From the NCBI GenBank assembly GCA_007570785.1, contig ML664199.1, forward strand, positions 19,290,597-19,354,596: a DNA stretch of 64,000 nucleotides, read 5' to 3'. Both the position numbers and the translations under genes were made by a program. The notes under the pieces are model-generated. The model was not told the DNA's origin and ran no database searches. It worked only from the letters and a program-made list of their open reading frames with translations. This document shows positions 1-11,843 of the stretch, piece by piece (within the stretch, counting starts at the first letter, position 1; each line of letters begins with the position of its first letter). Origin of the DNA: Antilocapra americana. Lineage: Eukaryota; Chordata; Mammalia; Artiodactyla; Antilocapridae.

Positions 1-540
1 CAAGAGCCAAAAGACCATAGTTCCTTCACTACAAAGTTTAGTTGATGAATTTGCAAAACTGGTGTGCTTTATGAATGTGAGACTCCCAGGAATTTCAATG
101 CCAAGTTGCCCATGCTTTTCCCCCTTTTTTTCATTATGTTTGACATTTCTAAGGCAGGTTTTTGGTTTTTTTTTTTAATACAGACAAACAATCTATGGCA
201 GTAAACTGGGGAAATGAGACTTAGCAGTAGAAGTAGAGGAAGTGGAAGAGGGCAACGGAAATGAGAAAGTGAACTGGAATAGGGCTTTGGAGGTCCACCA
301 CAGCTTGTGATGTTCTCTGTGAAATATTAGAGACTCCCAGAGAAGGCTCTTAAGATTCAAAAGCAAACTCATCTGTTTTGTTACTCGGGATCAATAAGTT
401 GGCTCAGGAGCTAATACAAGAAGGCAATGACAAAACTGATAACATTTGCGACTTTTTACTGCATTATATATCCTTCAGTGCTCATGTACAGCTACAAAGA
501 GAAAATAGGGCAAGCTTTGTCTAAACAATGATTAGGAAAA
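1..540. other. unique AT-rich stretch, no gene seen
   Basis: No recognisable repeat, RNA gene or plausible reading frame. Short T-runs only. Confidence 0.5.
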
Positions 541-746
541 AATCTTGCAGCTCAGTCAGTAAAGAATCTACCTGCAGTGTAAGAGAATTAGGTTTGACTC
601 CTGGATTGGGAAGATCCCCTGGAGAAGGAAATGGCAACCCACTCCAGTACTCTTGCCTGGAGAATCCCATGGACAGAGAACCCTGGCAGGTTACAGTCCA
701 TGGGGTTGCAAGAGTTGGACACAACTTAGCGACTAAACCACCACGA
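541..746 (+). mobile_element. Bov-tA SINE
   Basis: tRNA-Glu-derived ruminant SINE in sense orientation. A degenerate tRNA-like head (about 541-600, with a B-box-like part near 590) is followed by the body with the usual landmarks ATCCCCTGGAGAAGG, CTCTTGCCTGGAGAATCCC and ACAGTCCATGGGGTTGC. The 3' end GTTGGACACAACTTAGC is the part shared with BovB, so copying by BovB enzymes is inferred. It ends in a CAT microsatellite. No clean TSD was found. Confidence 0.93.
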
Positions 747-767
747 CATCATCATCATCATCATCAT
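747..767 (+). repeat. (CAT)7 microsatellite at SINE tail
   Basis: Seven perfect CAT units directly after the Bov-tA 3' end. Such short tails are typical for Bov-tA and may be length-polymorphic. Confidence 0.9.
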
Positions 768-3234
768 TATCATAACTGCTCAAATAATAGAAATCTTTTT
801 TTTTTCCAATTACTTTTTCCTCAAATTTCTTCATCTTATTGTGCTTTTCAGGGAACTCAAGGGGCAGTGAGATACTTAGGAGAGGGTGGCAGGCAAAGGA
901 TTAAGATATGGTGAGAGGTGGAAATTTCTCCTCATCTTATGACTGAGGAGGAAAAAATTCAACATCTACTCCAAAGTGTCATTTTTTCTTTTGCTGGATT
1001 TGTTGTCAATGGGGTTAGGGTCTGATTGTGCAGCGTTCTATTGTTGACAGGCCTAGAGGTGATGAATGAAGCCAATCAAGTTTATTAAATTATAATAGAT
1101 AATATGACTTTAACTAAAAGTACTAAATCATAGTGCTTGTGTGACAAGCAGGATGAAACTTTCCTATTATATGACAATTTAGTATACTGAATTAGTCAAT
1201 TGAAGGCTTTAATAAAAACAAGGAGAGGTGAGTTCTCTGGCAACTTGATTGATTATTCCCAACCTACAGAGATTATGATTTTCTTGTTAACTGTATCCAT
1301 GTTTACTGGATTCATGTTCTCTTCTCCAGTTACTGATAGAATAATGCTGCTCATTTCTGGCTGTTTGGGCTTTCACACTCTACATCAATGGCTCCAAATG
1401 TACATTCATTAAGAAGGCACAAGCCTGGCTACATAAGGATCCATCAAGGATCTGGTTAAAAATATAAATTTGAGTGACTCATTCCCAAACTTACTAAAAT
1501 ATTATCTTCTTTCTTTCTCCAAAGAAACTGGTAAAAAAAATTGGATATTCTCCCATATAGTACATTTAAATGGTATGCTAGTGTGTCCTCACTGAGGTTA
1601 TCGCTAGGTCATTTCAGCTTCGTAATGGTGGTAATAAAAAGTATTGATAATTTCTAGACACTTTGATAACTCATTTAAATTTTCCTATTTCCCTCTCACA
1701 TATGGTTGATAACATCACTTTGTAGACAAATTTTAATAGCTGAACTTCAGAATTACTCTTTCCAAATTTGGAGTGGAAAAGATTAGATAGAATCCTCCAT
1801 AATAGGATTAATAATGCACCTTCTATTCTTTTAGTTGGAAATTATCATAAACTTACACTTTTCAGGGTTTGGAGTATTGATGATGATGCTAAAATCCCCC
1901 TTTTGTAGAAGGACAGGGCAAATCAATTATGTTGAATAGACATCATTTCTGAAGTTAACAGTTTCTTCCTGAGAGAATGCTAATGTTTCACTTTCTGTGA
2001 GTTCATTTTTTGACAGTTGAGAATGCCAACTCTTGTGTAAATTTCCATAAACATTAGGGTATAATATATGTTATGTTTCATAAGCTAAGTTTCTATTATG
2101 GTTCACAATTCACGAAACAGAAATATAGAACAAATCAGTAAAAAAAAGTGATTTGGAAACTATTCTTCTTGTATTGTGATTTAGAAGAAGAAAAACATTT
2201 TCCCAGGTACATCCTGGTATATTGATCCTGCAGAATGCTCTTTTAAAAAAGAAAATGACTCTGAAGTAAAACACACTGTTCTACTCTGGCCTGGAGACTC
2301 ATCTTGCACATTAGCAAATTAAAGATTTGAAAAACTTTGGAAATAGAAGCCTAGCTAACTCAGCACTTGCTAGATGTATTTGATGACAAAATATTTCCAT
2401 ATGCTATCTATTAACATCTAAGCCCCATAGAACACATTAATATTTAAGATATAAAATCTGATTGTAAATGATTAATAATTTTGGATGGATTTAGTGTGGG
2501 TATATGGAGGAGAAATTCTTAATTGAATAACAGAAACAAAATATGTCTTTTCATATCTTGTGGATATGAATTAACCATTGTATATATGAAACTATTTATA
2601 ATTTCCTTAATAATAGCTTTTGAGAACCTCATAACCAATGATGTCAAAGAATTCATTTATAGATAAAAATATTAGAAAGTTTTAAAGTGTTGTACTCATT
2701 ATCATGAAATTCCACCTCACTGATAATGAAAAATATATGTTTTTGCTTTCATTACCAAGTACAGTCATGGAAATTTAAAGCCTATACAGTTTGGATGAAT
2801 TAGAAAAGGCAATAGTCATTGAGACTGTAAAGTCTCTCTAGAAAATACAACTGAAATACAAATACAAACTGAAGAATATAAGCCTAATAGTTTTGGGCAA
2901 ATTGAGCTCTTCAGATAATAGCAAGACAATATACCAATATTTATAGCATATGAATTATGAAATACTAATAGACATTTTGTGATAACTGATTTATAGCTCT
3001 ATATAGATGTGTACCTATTTTTTGAAATAAAGTGTTTATTTCTATATTAATGGCTTATTAAGTCATTAACAATGCCAATGTCTATCCTTTGTCCATAAGT
3101 GAATTCACAAATGAGGAAATAATTATTTGATGAGCCACATTTCCAGATAACTGTTTCTAAAAAAAATGATCACTGTAACTATACCCAGTCTTCCTAGGTA
3201 TAATAATATTAACTGGTTATATATTTTTTCTTAT
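768..3234. other. unique AT-rich stretch, no gene seen
   Basis: About 2.5 kb without a recognisable repeat or gene. The longest frame (1200-1412, +) has no recognised motif and starts at a non-ATG codon. Confidence 0.5.
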
Positions 3235-3815
3235 AGACTTCATTCTTTTAGAGCAGTTTTAGGTTCCCAGAAAAACTGAGCAGAGAGTACAGAGAGTTTC
3301 ACTCTATTTCCCTGATCCCACATGTGTACTCCACCCCTTCCCCACTATACACATAACCCACAAGAAAGATACACCTGCTACAACTGGTGAACCTACTCTG
3401 ATGCATCATTATCTCTCAAAATCCACAGTTTATTCAGATTCCCTCAGTGTACATTCTATAGCTCTGGACAAAAGTATAATGACAGAAATCCTCCACTCTC
3501 ATATCATGTAGAATGGATTCACTGCTCTAAAAATACTCTGTGCTTTATTCATCTGTTGCTCCTTTGGACCTCTGGCAATCTCTCATCATTTTACTGTCTG
3601 CAGAGTTTTACCCTTTTCAGAACATCCTATCTTTGGAACCACACAGAATGTACCCATTGAGGATTGGCTTCTTTCATTTAATAATATGCATTTAAGATTT
3701 CTTCATGTCTTTTCAGCTCATTTTTTAAGTGCTAAATAATATTCCATTTTCTGGAAGTAACACAGTTTGTCTCTCCATTCATCTATTGAAAGACATCTTG
3801 GTTTCTTAATGAGTT
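3235..3815 (-). mobile_element. old L1 (L1M-type) 3' end, antisense
   Basis: Antisense copy of the 3' part of an ancient mammalian L1. Landmarks are AGAGCAGTTTTAGGTTC near 3250, ACAACTGGTGAACCTACT near 3380, TAATATGCATTTAAG near 3682 and AATAATATTCCATTTTC near 3736. Many substitutions and small gaps show great age. The family is recognised from memory of L1M 3' ends; the exact subfamily is not determined. Confidence 0.75.
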
Positions 3816-4427
3816 ACACTTTAATCTTGTTATAATCCTAATAGGCAGATAGAGCAGAAAAAAGTGGGCATCTTTAGGTTACTAAGAGGAGCCATTATAT
3901 TATTTTTCACTTCTTTGGAAATTACTGTTCCTATCCCACAAACATAAGTATGAAAAGAACAGAGATTGCAAAAAAAAAAAAAGAGAGAGGGAGAAGAAGA
4001 ACAAAGGATCCTGTAAATAGGCTCAATTAGAGCCTTAAATGTAACTGAGTAATACAGAGCATGAACACAGACATACACAAACATTACCTCTTTGGCACAA
4101 TACAAGTAGTAAATTTAGACAATGCGGTTTTAATCTGTTAAAATTGTTAATGCCACAAGAAAATTTATTCTACTTCTCAACCTTGTTTTTTCCTTATTTT
4201 GCTTCTTAATAAGCAATGTGTTTTTTTGTGATTAAAGAGACACTAGAAAATTTCTTCAATAATTTAATCAAGTGATTAAGGAGTAAGCTTTATCTGACAC
4301 TTCTAGGATTCTGAGATTTGATCAAAGTCAAATCAGTCTTTGTTTACAGATTATAAATAAAATTATAGAATGAAAACGAAAAACTTGAGTTCTTGTAACC
4401 TAAATCATAATCTATGTATACCATTTT
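3816..4427. other. unique AT-rich stretch, no gene seen
   Basis: Contains an A-rich run at 3970-3982. The antisense frame 3830-4105 has no recognisable domain and overlaps the edge of the L1 relic. Confidence 0.5.
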
Positions 4428-4442
4428 TAAAGTCAATTAATG
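4428..4442. repeat. target-site duplication, left copy
   Basis: TAAAGTCAATTAATG, repeated exactly at 4710-4724. It brackets the L1-BT 3' fragment and proves a single target-primed insertion. Confidence 0.95.
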
Positions 4443-4709
4443 TATAGAATAGACTCGTGGACTTTGTGGATGAGGGTAAGGGTGGGATGATATGGGAGAA
4501 GGGCATTGAAGCATGTTAATTTTCATATGTCTAATCAATCGCCAGCCCAGGACTGATGCTCGGGGCTGGTGCAGTGAGATTTCCCGGGGTGGGGGAGGGA
4601 AGAGGGAGGGGGGTTCCGGAGGGGAAGCATATGTAAACCCATGGTGATATCATGACAATGTATGGCAAAAACAATTAAAAATAAATAAATAAAAAAAAAT
4701 TAAAAAAAA
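4443..4709 (+). mobile_element. L1-BT 3' end, 5'-truncated insertion
   Basis: Short sense insertion of a ruminant L1 3' UTR. It shares with the copies at 26163, 29181 and 60923 the blocks GGGTGGGATGATATGGGAGAA, CGCCAGCCCAGGACTGATG and AACCCATGGTGATATCATGA, and it ends in an A-rich tail with AATAAA-like units. Severe 5' truncation leaves only about 265 bp and no coding sequence. Perfect 15-bp TSDs flank it. Confidence 0.95.
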
Positions 4710-4724
4710 TAAAGTCAATTAATG
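4710..4724. repeat. target-site duplication, right copy
   Basis: Exact copy of 4428-4442, directly after the A-rich tail. Confidence 0.95.
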
Positions 4725-6892
4725 AAAAAAATGATTTAGACTAAATTTCTGTCAGTACTTGATAAATAATTTATCTGTTTATATAAATGATAGTCATTAG
4801 ATTTGAAATAGGCATATATTTTTATAGTGTTACTTTCAGGCAAATTTTCACTTGTCTAAAGTCTAAGATCCAATCAATTTGGTCTGACTGGTTTATAACC
4901 TAATTTTGAGAAATATTTTCTAATGCATAAATTAGATTCATCAAAATGGAAGGAATCTGACAGGAGTATACAACAATATGTACTTCTGAAAAATCACAAG
5001 AAAATAGTTTACCATTTGACCTTTTGTCAAAACAGCCAAGACATGAAACATCATTGAGATAGCATCTTTTTTCTAAAGCAATTTCAGTCCTAAAAAAAAT
5101 ATCAAAAGATTCAGTGAAAGACTTCTCTTGATTTCCTTTGTATCTATGAAAACAAGTAAGATTGAGGGTAAGTTTAGGTAAGGTAGCTTTGGGGGGGCCT
5201 ACATGCATAGTGAGATTTTGATAAAATAGCCTATTTATTTGAGGCAAGGTTAGTGAAAATAATCGGAGTAATTTATGAAAGGAAATTAAAAAATTTTTAT
5301 TACTTCAGCCTTTATACTCTCTCCTAACCATTTCTTCCAGTGAGATGGAGAGGGAATAAAGTTACTTGGGGAATAATTTATTGTTTAATGGAAAATTATT
5401 TGGGGTGAGGGAATAATTATAATATATAATTATTATTTTAATAATAAAAGAAATAAGACACATTAACAATAGTCCATCATGACATTCTCATGCATTTTTC
5501 TCTTGATTAGCTTTGATGTTGACTTTTATTTTGCTTTCATCCTAAATTCATGAAATACTTTTTCTTCTCTTTCATTTTATTTATAGTTTTATTCACATTG
5601 TGAGTTGATGAAAGTGATGTTTTACTATAAAATCTATTTAGTCTGGGAGACATGTGGTTACCAGATCTCTGACTACAACTCCAGATAATTGGGAGAGAAG
5701 GGCCTGACCACTAAAATCCACTTGATGAAGAGTATAACAGGAGTCTGGAAGGGAAAAGAGATTGAGCTGCAGCAAATGAAACAGAAGAGCTAGACTAACA
5801 TAGCAAAACGGAAATAAAGACCAAGGCAGGCAGATAAATCTAAGCCATCAATCTAAAGTGGCAAGCAATCACAAAGAGTTTTCATCTTACATGCTAATGC
5901 CTATCACTTGTTAGAAGCAATTGATAAAGAATGTGAGGTGGTAAAGAATGAGAGGTGAGATAGTACAACTGATTAGCTATCACTCTCGTGGATACAAGAA
6001 GAGAGCTATGATAGATGTACCAAATGCTTGTGATCTCTCACCTAAATAAGGAGGGAGTAAGTGGTGGAGCCCAGGAAACCTTCAGCTGTCTGTGCGTGTG
6101 AATAGTACTTGTGCCTGTATTAAAAAGAGAGAGAGAGTCTCTATTTGGTTGCAGAGCATCACAGTGAAAAGTCATGGATGTACGTCATCTTACCCAGTAG
6201 TTCACACTTTGTCTCTTCTTTGCACAATGGAAATAACTTCTGACCAAGCAATAGTTTCCCATATACTAACAGATTGAAGAGGTATCAATTCAGGGATACC
6301 AGGAATAAAAGCTTGAATTTCTTTAAAAGGAAGTTTCTTGAATAGAGGCACAGTGAGAAATAATGAATAAACCTTACTATAGCAACTCCAAGCTATTACC
6401 CCAAGCCTATTCATCATCAAGTACCCAATTGGTACACTTTCCATCATTAATCACTGATAATGGGTTCAGCATGCCAAAAGCAGAATAACTGAAGTTAAAT
6501 GTCTGATATCTTGATAGCATGTGGTAAGATAACCTCTTACTAATAAATGGAATAACAGAGTTTGGTAGGTCAACACAGAAGATACAGTGCACTATATTCA
6601 ATGAAGTGCCAAACATCACTAGGGCAGTCTTGCCAATATTCGAACCAGATATCTTGGAGATTAGGATGAACAACTTTCTAGGAACACATAAAGGATGAAA
6701 GGGTGGGAAACAGCTTCTCAAGTTAACCTGCAACTGTGACTAAGAATCAACACCATAGGAGATGGTTTACCATCACCAGAAATCACTGCCGGTAGTCTTC
6801 AATGTTTTAAAGACAAGCTTTTCCACGTGAGCTCTTTTTCTGCATGCCATGTTAGGGGAGGCCGCCTCAGCTCGTTCTGGTGTACAGAATCA
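4725..6892. other. unique stretch, no gene seen
   Basis: About 2.2 kb. The antisense frame 4900-5247 (115 codons) and the frames at 6202-6733 show no known domain, no splice-like context and no codon bias I can defend. 5638-6140 is less AT-rich and could be an old LTR or other relic, but I cannot name it. Confidence 0.45.
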
Positions 6893-7125
6893 CACAGTGG
6901 CCAGGAACTTGGCCTCTGAAGTCAGACAACCCTTAGATCAAATACCAATTCTATCAGATTATACTTAGATATATTTTTAATTGGTTGTGTGACATTTCTA
7001 AGCCCGAATCTCCTCATAGGCAAAGAGGATAAAACAAACATAGCTATTTAACTGTAAAAGTCAAATACACGCCAAGTGACTAAGCCAGAACCTGGCACAG
7101 TAAGTGCTCAGTTAAATGCTAGATT
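6893..7125 (+). mobile_element. MIR SINE
   Basis: Ancient tRNA-derived mammalian SINE, sense. The order of landmarks fits MIR: a GTGGCCAGGAACTTGG-like head, the core with TGTGTGACATTTCTAAGC and TCTCCTCATAGGCAAAG, then CCTGGCACAGTAAGTGCTC and AGTTAAATGCTAG at the end. The divergence is high, as expected for a MIR. Confidence 0.8.
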
Positions 7126-9654
7126 TAAAACAAATGGAAACTGCCCTCAGGTACTCTGAATTTTTATTATGGGCACTGATGTACCTGCTGACCTCATGAA
7201 GAGCTTCTGTTGGTGTTAGCCTAGTGGCACCTGGAGTGGGCTGAGCTTTTGGCTCACTACAATTATTCTAGGCCAGCTCGCATTGGATGTGATAGTAAGA
7301 ATCCCCTTCTCCACTGTTGCTTCCAGAGCAAACTTCCAAGTAGATGTGACTTTGAGGGCCGCCAAGTTCACACATTTGAACAGGAGCACCCTAAATTCCT
7401 GCTCCTAGCTCTACATTTGGCCTGGGGCAGGGTGAGACAGTAAACTAAGACTTTAGCAACTAGAAAACAGAGGCTACCTACAACATTTAGAAACAGTTCT
7501 CTCCTTTAAAGCGAATGTTTATTGGGAAGGTCAAGTCCAGTGAATTTATAATCATTTGCTATTAAATCATGATGAAGCTTAAAATCCCAGAGGTCATAAT
7601 CATCTTTTCATCATACACATTGCTTATCATTTTCAGGAGGCCTAAACTGGCTCTGAAAAGTGGTTCATTTTGCTGGGTTTCATATCACTAGGGCCAGGAA
7701 TGAGACCTAAAACTTCTGATAGAGCTCTACATAAAAAGGTGATCATTCTAAGATCAAAGTTAGTGCTTTATTTCTTGAACTTTGTCCATTACTTGAAGAC
7801 AAGCAAAAGTTCCAAAGTCTATAGAGGTCAGATTGTCTCCAATTCCTTCTCTCAGACTAATAGGAATCAGAGGTAAAGAAGTTCTAGCCTGGGGGATTCT
7901 AGGAGTTGTAATGAACAAACTGATTTAGGTAGATCGAATGCCAAAAATTTAAAAGTCTAGGCACAATATTCAAATGAATCACCAATTCAAAGAAGTCAGA
8001 CTGAGAGCAAGAGCTCATGTATGATTTAAAGGGTGGAAATCAGAAAAGAATGAAGGTTTCAAAGCATGATAAAGAAAGGAGTTGTTAAACAGCTGAGCAG
8101 CATGAACATGATGTTTCACACATCATAAAACTAAGTGAGAGTTTAATTTCCAACATGGAATAACATAGGCAGGAAATAATAGTCAGAGAATTAAGAACGT
8201 AGAATTGTGCTAAAGAGTTATGTGAAAAATTCCTTTTAATGAGGGGGTTCAATCCTCACATCCATGTTCTCTAGTCAGTCTTAACCATGTCCCTGATGAC
8301 TTTATTTCACACTAAAGAAGCTTAGTGTGAAAGTCAAAACCTGCCCAAAGTTTCCGTTCTCCAAAAGGTCCCTGCATCTCCTTAGCATTCATGGCAAATT
8401 TGAATTGCAGAAAATAATTTCCATTAGCACTACATTATAACAAGTGGAACTTAGCAGTGAACCAATTGCTGCAAAATGTCACAAGATGTGTGAGAAAACC
8501 ACATGATTGGGAATTCAATACCACATCATCATTCTTGATGATGAACCAACTCATTTTTGTCACTGTAGCACATATACTGGAGTACAATCACAGTACTCTG
8601 TTAAGACATGGGAATAGAGTAGACGAAATGCCAATTTAGCTAGAGATCAGTACTGACAACAAGCGCTGATTCAGCACACAAGAAGCTGTTCTACAATTAA
8701 TTCAGGAAAAGAGAGAACTCCTCTTTTCTGTAGTAAATGTATTTCTAGTCTATTAAACTATAACATAATGCTGGATAAAGCTGCATCATAATGGTTCTAC
8801 TGCTGGATTGACTTAAAATACCAAAATCATCCACTTAGACAGGTGCAAATTTCCCTATTTCTACAACAGAAAGGTAACTGAAAGCCCCAAACACTATTCA
8901 CGGTTAACATTGAGCTCTTAGAGAATGCTTTTTGTTGAAAGTTCAAAACAAGATAAAATATTAGAAGCATTCAAAAGCATTTTATCTTTTAAATATCAGT
9001 CTCCAGAACCAAAAGTCAGAGAATTCCTGAAATATTTTTCAGCAAAAAAATGGACTAGAATTTGCAATACAAATTGAAATGCTTTAATGTATGATACAGT
9101 ACTCACAAAGATGGGAATTATGCCTAATAAACACCTGCGGGAATTTTTTGAAAGTACATATAAAGGGATATATTTTCATAATCAGAAGTATATCTCTATA
9201 TTCAAAGAAATTCAGAATAAGTAGACTGGACATGAATTTCTGACTTAGTATTTTCCAATTTGGGGAATGTAATATAAATATCAGCTATTTTTGGTAAAAA
9301 TGAATGTCCATCCATTTCAGTAATATCTATTGTCCATTTAATAGCATATGACAAGCAGGCTGGGAAAACACTGGAAGGAGCAGAGCAAATAAAAACAAAT
9401 TGCTATAAAAATGTATTTCTCATAATTAAATGTTCATTTTAAATACCTGAGGATACTAAAATCCAGATTCTGATTTTGTAGGTCTGAGATTCTACATCTC
9501 TAGAGGCTACCATGTAGTATCTATGCTGTTAGTCTGGGGAACAGTCCTTGAAGAACAGTTACAAAGAAATACAAAAGTAAATCTGCATCATACAGAGAGG
9601 AGCTTGCTTTTTCAGATTTCTCTGTAAAAGTCCCTCTTAATCTGCTGTGCGATA
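7126..9654. other. unique stretch, no gene seen
   Basis: About 2.5 kb without a recognised repeat. It holds a small perfect hairpin at 8305-8332 (separate entry). Frames 7249-7443, 7670-7876 and 8457-8639 are short and show no domain. Confidence 0.5.
8305..8332. repeat. perfect 11-bp hairpin, 6-nt loop
   Basis: Arms TTTCACACTAA (8305-8315) and TTAGTGTGAAA (8322-8332) are exact reverse complements around the loop AGAAGC. No U-run follows and no function can be assigned. It could easily be chance or the trace of a small inverted repeat. Confidence 0.6.
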
Positions 9655-9831
9655 TCAATGGTTTTTAACTTGGCTGCACATTAGAATTACCTGGCGAGTT
9701 TTCAAAAATCCTGGTGTCCAGGTCACATCCCAAATCAACTAAACCAGAATCTTCAGGGCTAGTGCCCAGCATCAGTGGGTGTTGAGGGTCCCCAGGGGAT
9801 TCGAATGAATAACAAGAGTGAGAACCAATCA
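9655..9831. mobile_element. MER5-like non-autonomous hAT (Charlie) element
   Basis: About 177 bp bounded by degenerate terminal inverted repeats: CAATGGTTTTTAAC at the left and GAGAACCAATCA at the right, close to the CAGTGGTTCTCA ends of the MER3/MER5 group. The inner GGCTGCACATTAGAATTACC is typical of this group. Non-coding. The exact family (MER3, MER5, MER58) is not settled. The 8-bp TSD is not visible. Confidence 0.65.
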
Positions 9832-9890
9832 CTTAGATTGACTTTTAGCGATATTAACAAACAAAGCTCAGCTCTTCTTAACTTTAGCCT

Positions 9891-9898
9891 AGTAACCA
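9891..9898. repeat. target-site duplication, left copy
   Basis: AGTAACCA, repeated at 10153-10160 on the other side of the Bov-A2 element. Confidence 0.7.
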
Positions 9899-10152
9899 GG
9901 TCGGAGAAGGCAATGGAAAATCCCATGGACGGAAGAGCCTGGTGGGCTGCAGTCCATGGGGTCCCTAGGAATCAGACACGATTGAGAGACTTCCCTTTCA
10001 CTTTTCACTTTCATGCATTGAAGAAGGAAGTGGCAACCCACTCCAGTGTTCTTGCCTGGAGAATCCCGGGGATGGGGGAGCCTGGTAGGCTGCCGTCTGG
10101 GGTCGCACAGAGTCGGACACGACTGAGGTGACTTAGCAGCAGCAGCAGCAGC
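9899..10152 (+). mobile_element. Bov-A2 SINE
   Basis: Dimeric ruminant SINE without a tRNA head, sense. The first monomer (9903-10000) starts GGAGAAGGCAATGG; the second (10021-10134) starts GAAGAAGGAAGTGGCAACCC. Each contains the CCTGGTGGGCTG/CCTGGTAGGCTG block and an end shared with BovB (AGTCGGACACGACTGAGG). The linker is CTTTCACTTTTCACTTTC. The tail is (AGC)6. TSD AGTAACCA flanks it. Confidence 0.95.
10135..10152 (+). repeat. (AGC)6 SINE tail
   Basis: Six perfect AGC units ending the Bov-A2 copy, directly before the right TSD. Confidence 0.9.
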
Positions 10153-10160
10153 AGTAACCA
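10153..10160. repeat. target-site duplication, right copy
   Basis: AGTAACCA, matching 9891-9898. Confidence 0.7.
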
Positions 10161-10500
10161 AATTCTTGAACAGATGTCATGACTGCTACAAATATCAACA
10201 CAGTAAAATCAAGCAAAATCCTTAGCTGTTTTGATCCTTTCCCACTCTAGTTCTTTAGGCAACTTTGTGAGGACTTCTTAGAGTAAGGTTCATAGATGTC
10301 CTCTCATCTATTAGTTGGATGCACATTTTGCTAGTCTTATTTCACTACGGTTTTAAGGAAAGAAAAGTACAACTTTCTGAATATATGCTGTCTTTAATTC
10401 ACAGTGGCAAAAATTGATGATAATTCTTTGTGAATCCCAACTTCAGCTTCATACTAAATATGGAAGCAGCGTCAATCTCCTCACTACTGCAGAAAAGTAG
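10161..10500. other. unique stretch, no gene seen
   Basis: About 340 bp with no recognised feature. Confidence 0.5.
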
Positions 10501-10511
10501 TACTTTGTATA
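10501..10511. repeat. target-site duplication, left copy
   Basis: TACTTTGTATA, matched with one substitution by TACTTTATATA at 10729-10739. Confidence 0.7.
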
Positions 10512-10728
10512 TGGGGATTTCCAAGTGGTTCAATGTTAAAGATTCTGTCTGCTAATGCAGGAGATGTGGGTTTTATCCCCGGGTCTGAAAGATCTCTTGG
10601 AGAAGAAAATGACAAACTACTCTAGTATTCTTACCTGGGAAATCCCATGGACAGAGGAGTCTTGGAAGGCTACAGTCCTTGGGGTTGCAAAAGAGTCAAA
10701 CATGACTTAGTGACTAAACAACAGCAAT
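10512..10728 (+). mobile_element. Bov-tA SINE (diverged)
   Basis: Full Bov-tA in sense, with tRNA head GGGGATTTCCAAGTGGTTCA, B-box region GGGTTTTATCCC and body ending in TGCAAAAGAGTCAAACATG. Several substitutions from the usual sequence. The short tail AACAGCA precedes the right TSD. Confidence 0.92.
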
Positions 10729-10739
10729 ACTTTATATAA
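10729..10739. repeat. target-site duplication, right copy
   Basis: TACTTTATATA, partner of 10501-10511. Confidence 0.7.
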
Positions 10740-11458
10740 CATTTGTAAAGAAAAAAGATGCTAATAGCAGCCACAGCAAATGAAAATAAGATTAACTTCC
10801 AGTTATGACACTGGTTGTCAATATCTTGATCTCAAGTAACACAGAACCATGGAAATAAACTTCGGTTAGGCTTACATTCTCTATACCACAGAACATTATA
10901 CAATAAAAATTCATTATGGATCTGAAAAATTTTACATATCAATGCACGTTTCTCTATAAATGTGCAAGATAATTAAAAAGCAAAGATAATCTTGACTAAT
11001 GGTGTCTCCAACACAAATTTCTAAATGTTTACATAGCAACCACAGGTCAAAATCCTTTCTAATATTGATTGCACCAAAGAAATCCTCCCATATCCTCAGT
11101 ATCTGGTCTCTTATTTCTTTCAAATGAAAATTGTAATCGTGTCTTTATTCTTTCATTCAATATTCCTTAATTCAACTAATTAAATGCTAGTGTACTGTGC
11201 TACATTCTGGATATAAGGTGTAGTGAGCAAAACCAGATAAAGTCCCTGGTTTTGTTAGAGTTTATAAACCAGAAGGGCAGATATACATCCCTTAAGAAAT
11301 TACAGTTTCACAAATTACTATGTATAAAATAGATAAGCAATGTGGATTTTGTAAGAACCTAAAATGGACTATAATCTGAAAGAATACTGAATAACTAGTC
11401 TACATGTTAAACTAGCACAATATTGCAAAGCAACTATACCTCATTTTTAAAAAAGAAA
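10740..11458. other. unique stretch containing one arm of an inverted repeat
   Basis: No gene seen. 10880-10997 is the source-like arm of the inverted duplication found inside the BovB at 11719-11841. Confidence 0.55.
10880..10997 (+). repeat. inverted duplication, arm A
   Basis: About 118 bp whose reverse complement recurs at 11719-11841 with roughly 89% identity by eye (about 13 differences including two single-base gaps). Not part of any repeat family I recognise. Spacer between the arms is about 720 bp. Confidence 0.9.
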
Positions 11459-11718
11459 TGTATGAATCATATCCCCTTTATGGGTCACTGCCTTGTCGTG
11501 CTGAAGGGGCTTGTGTAACTCAATGAAGCTAAGAGCCATGCTGTGTGGGACCATCCAAAATGGACAGGCCATAGTGAAGAGTTCTGACAAAAAGTGATGC
11601 ACTGGAGGAAGGAATGGCAAACTACGCCAGTATACTTGCCCTGAGAACCTCATGAACTGTATAAAAAGACAAAAAGATATGACATTGAAAGATAAGTCCT
11701 CCAGGTCTTGACACTACT

Positions 11719-11841
11719 ATTCAAGATTATCTTTGCTTTTTAATTATCCTGCACATTTATAGAGAAATGTGCATTAGTATGTAACATGTTTCAGAACCAT
11801 ATGAGTTTTTATTGTGATAATGTTCTATGGTGTGGAGAATT
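11719..11841 (-). repeat. inverted duplication, arm B, inside BovB
   Basis: Reverse-complement copy of 10880-10997, lying exactly where BovB copy 1 lacks a segment. It begins TCAAGATTATCTTTGC and ends TGGTGTGGAGAAT. Placement inside a LINE shows that the rearrangement happened during or after the BovB insertion. Confidence 0.9.
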
Positions 11842-11843
11842 TA

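Noticed and set aside
541..600. tRNA genes at Bov-tA heads (here and at 10512, 63088 and others)
   Set aside because: They are tRNA-like SINE heads without a full cloverleaf, repeated with SINE bodies.
4900..5247. A 115-codon antisense reading frame
   Set aside because: No recognised domain, AT-rich composition and no regulatory context. Probably chance.
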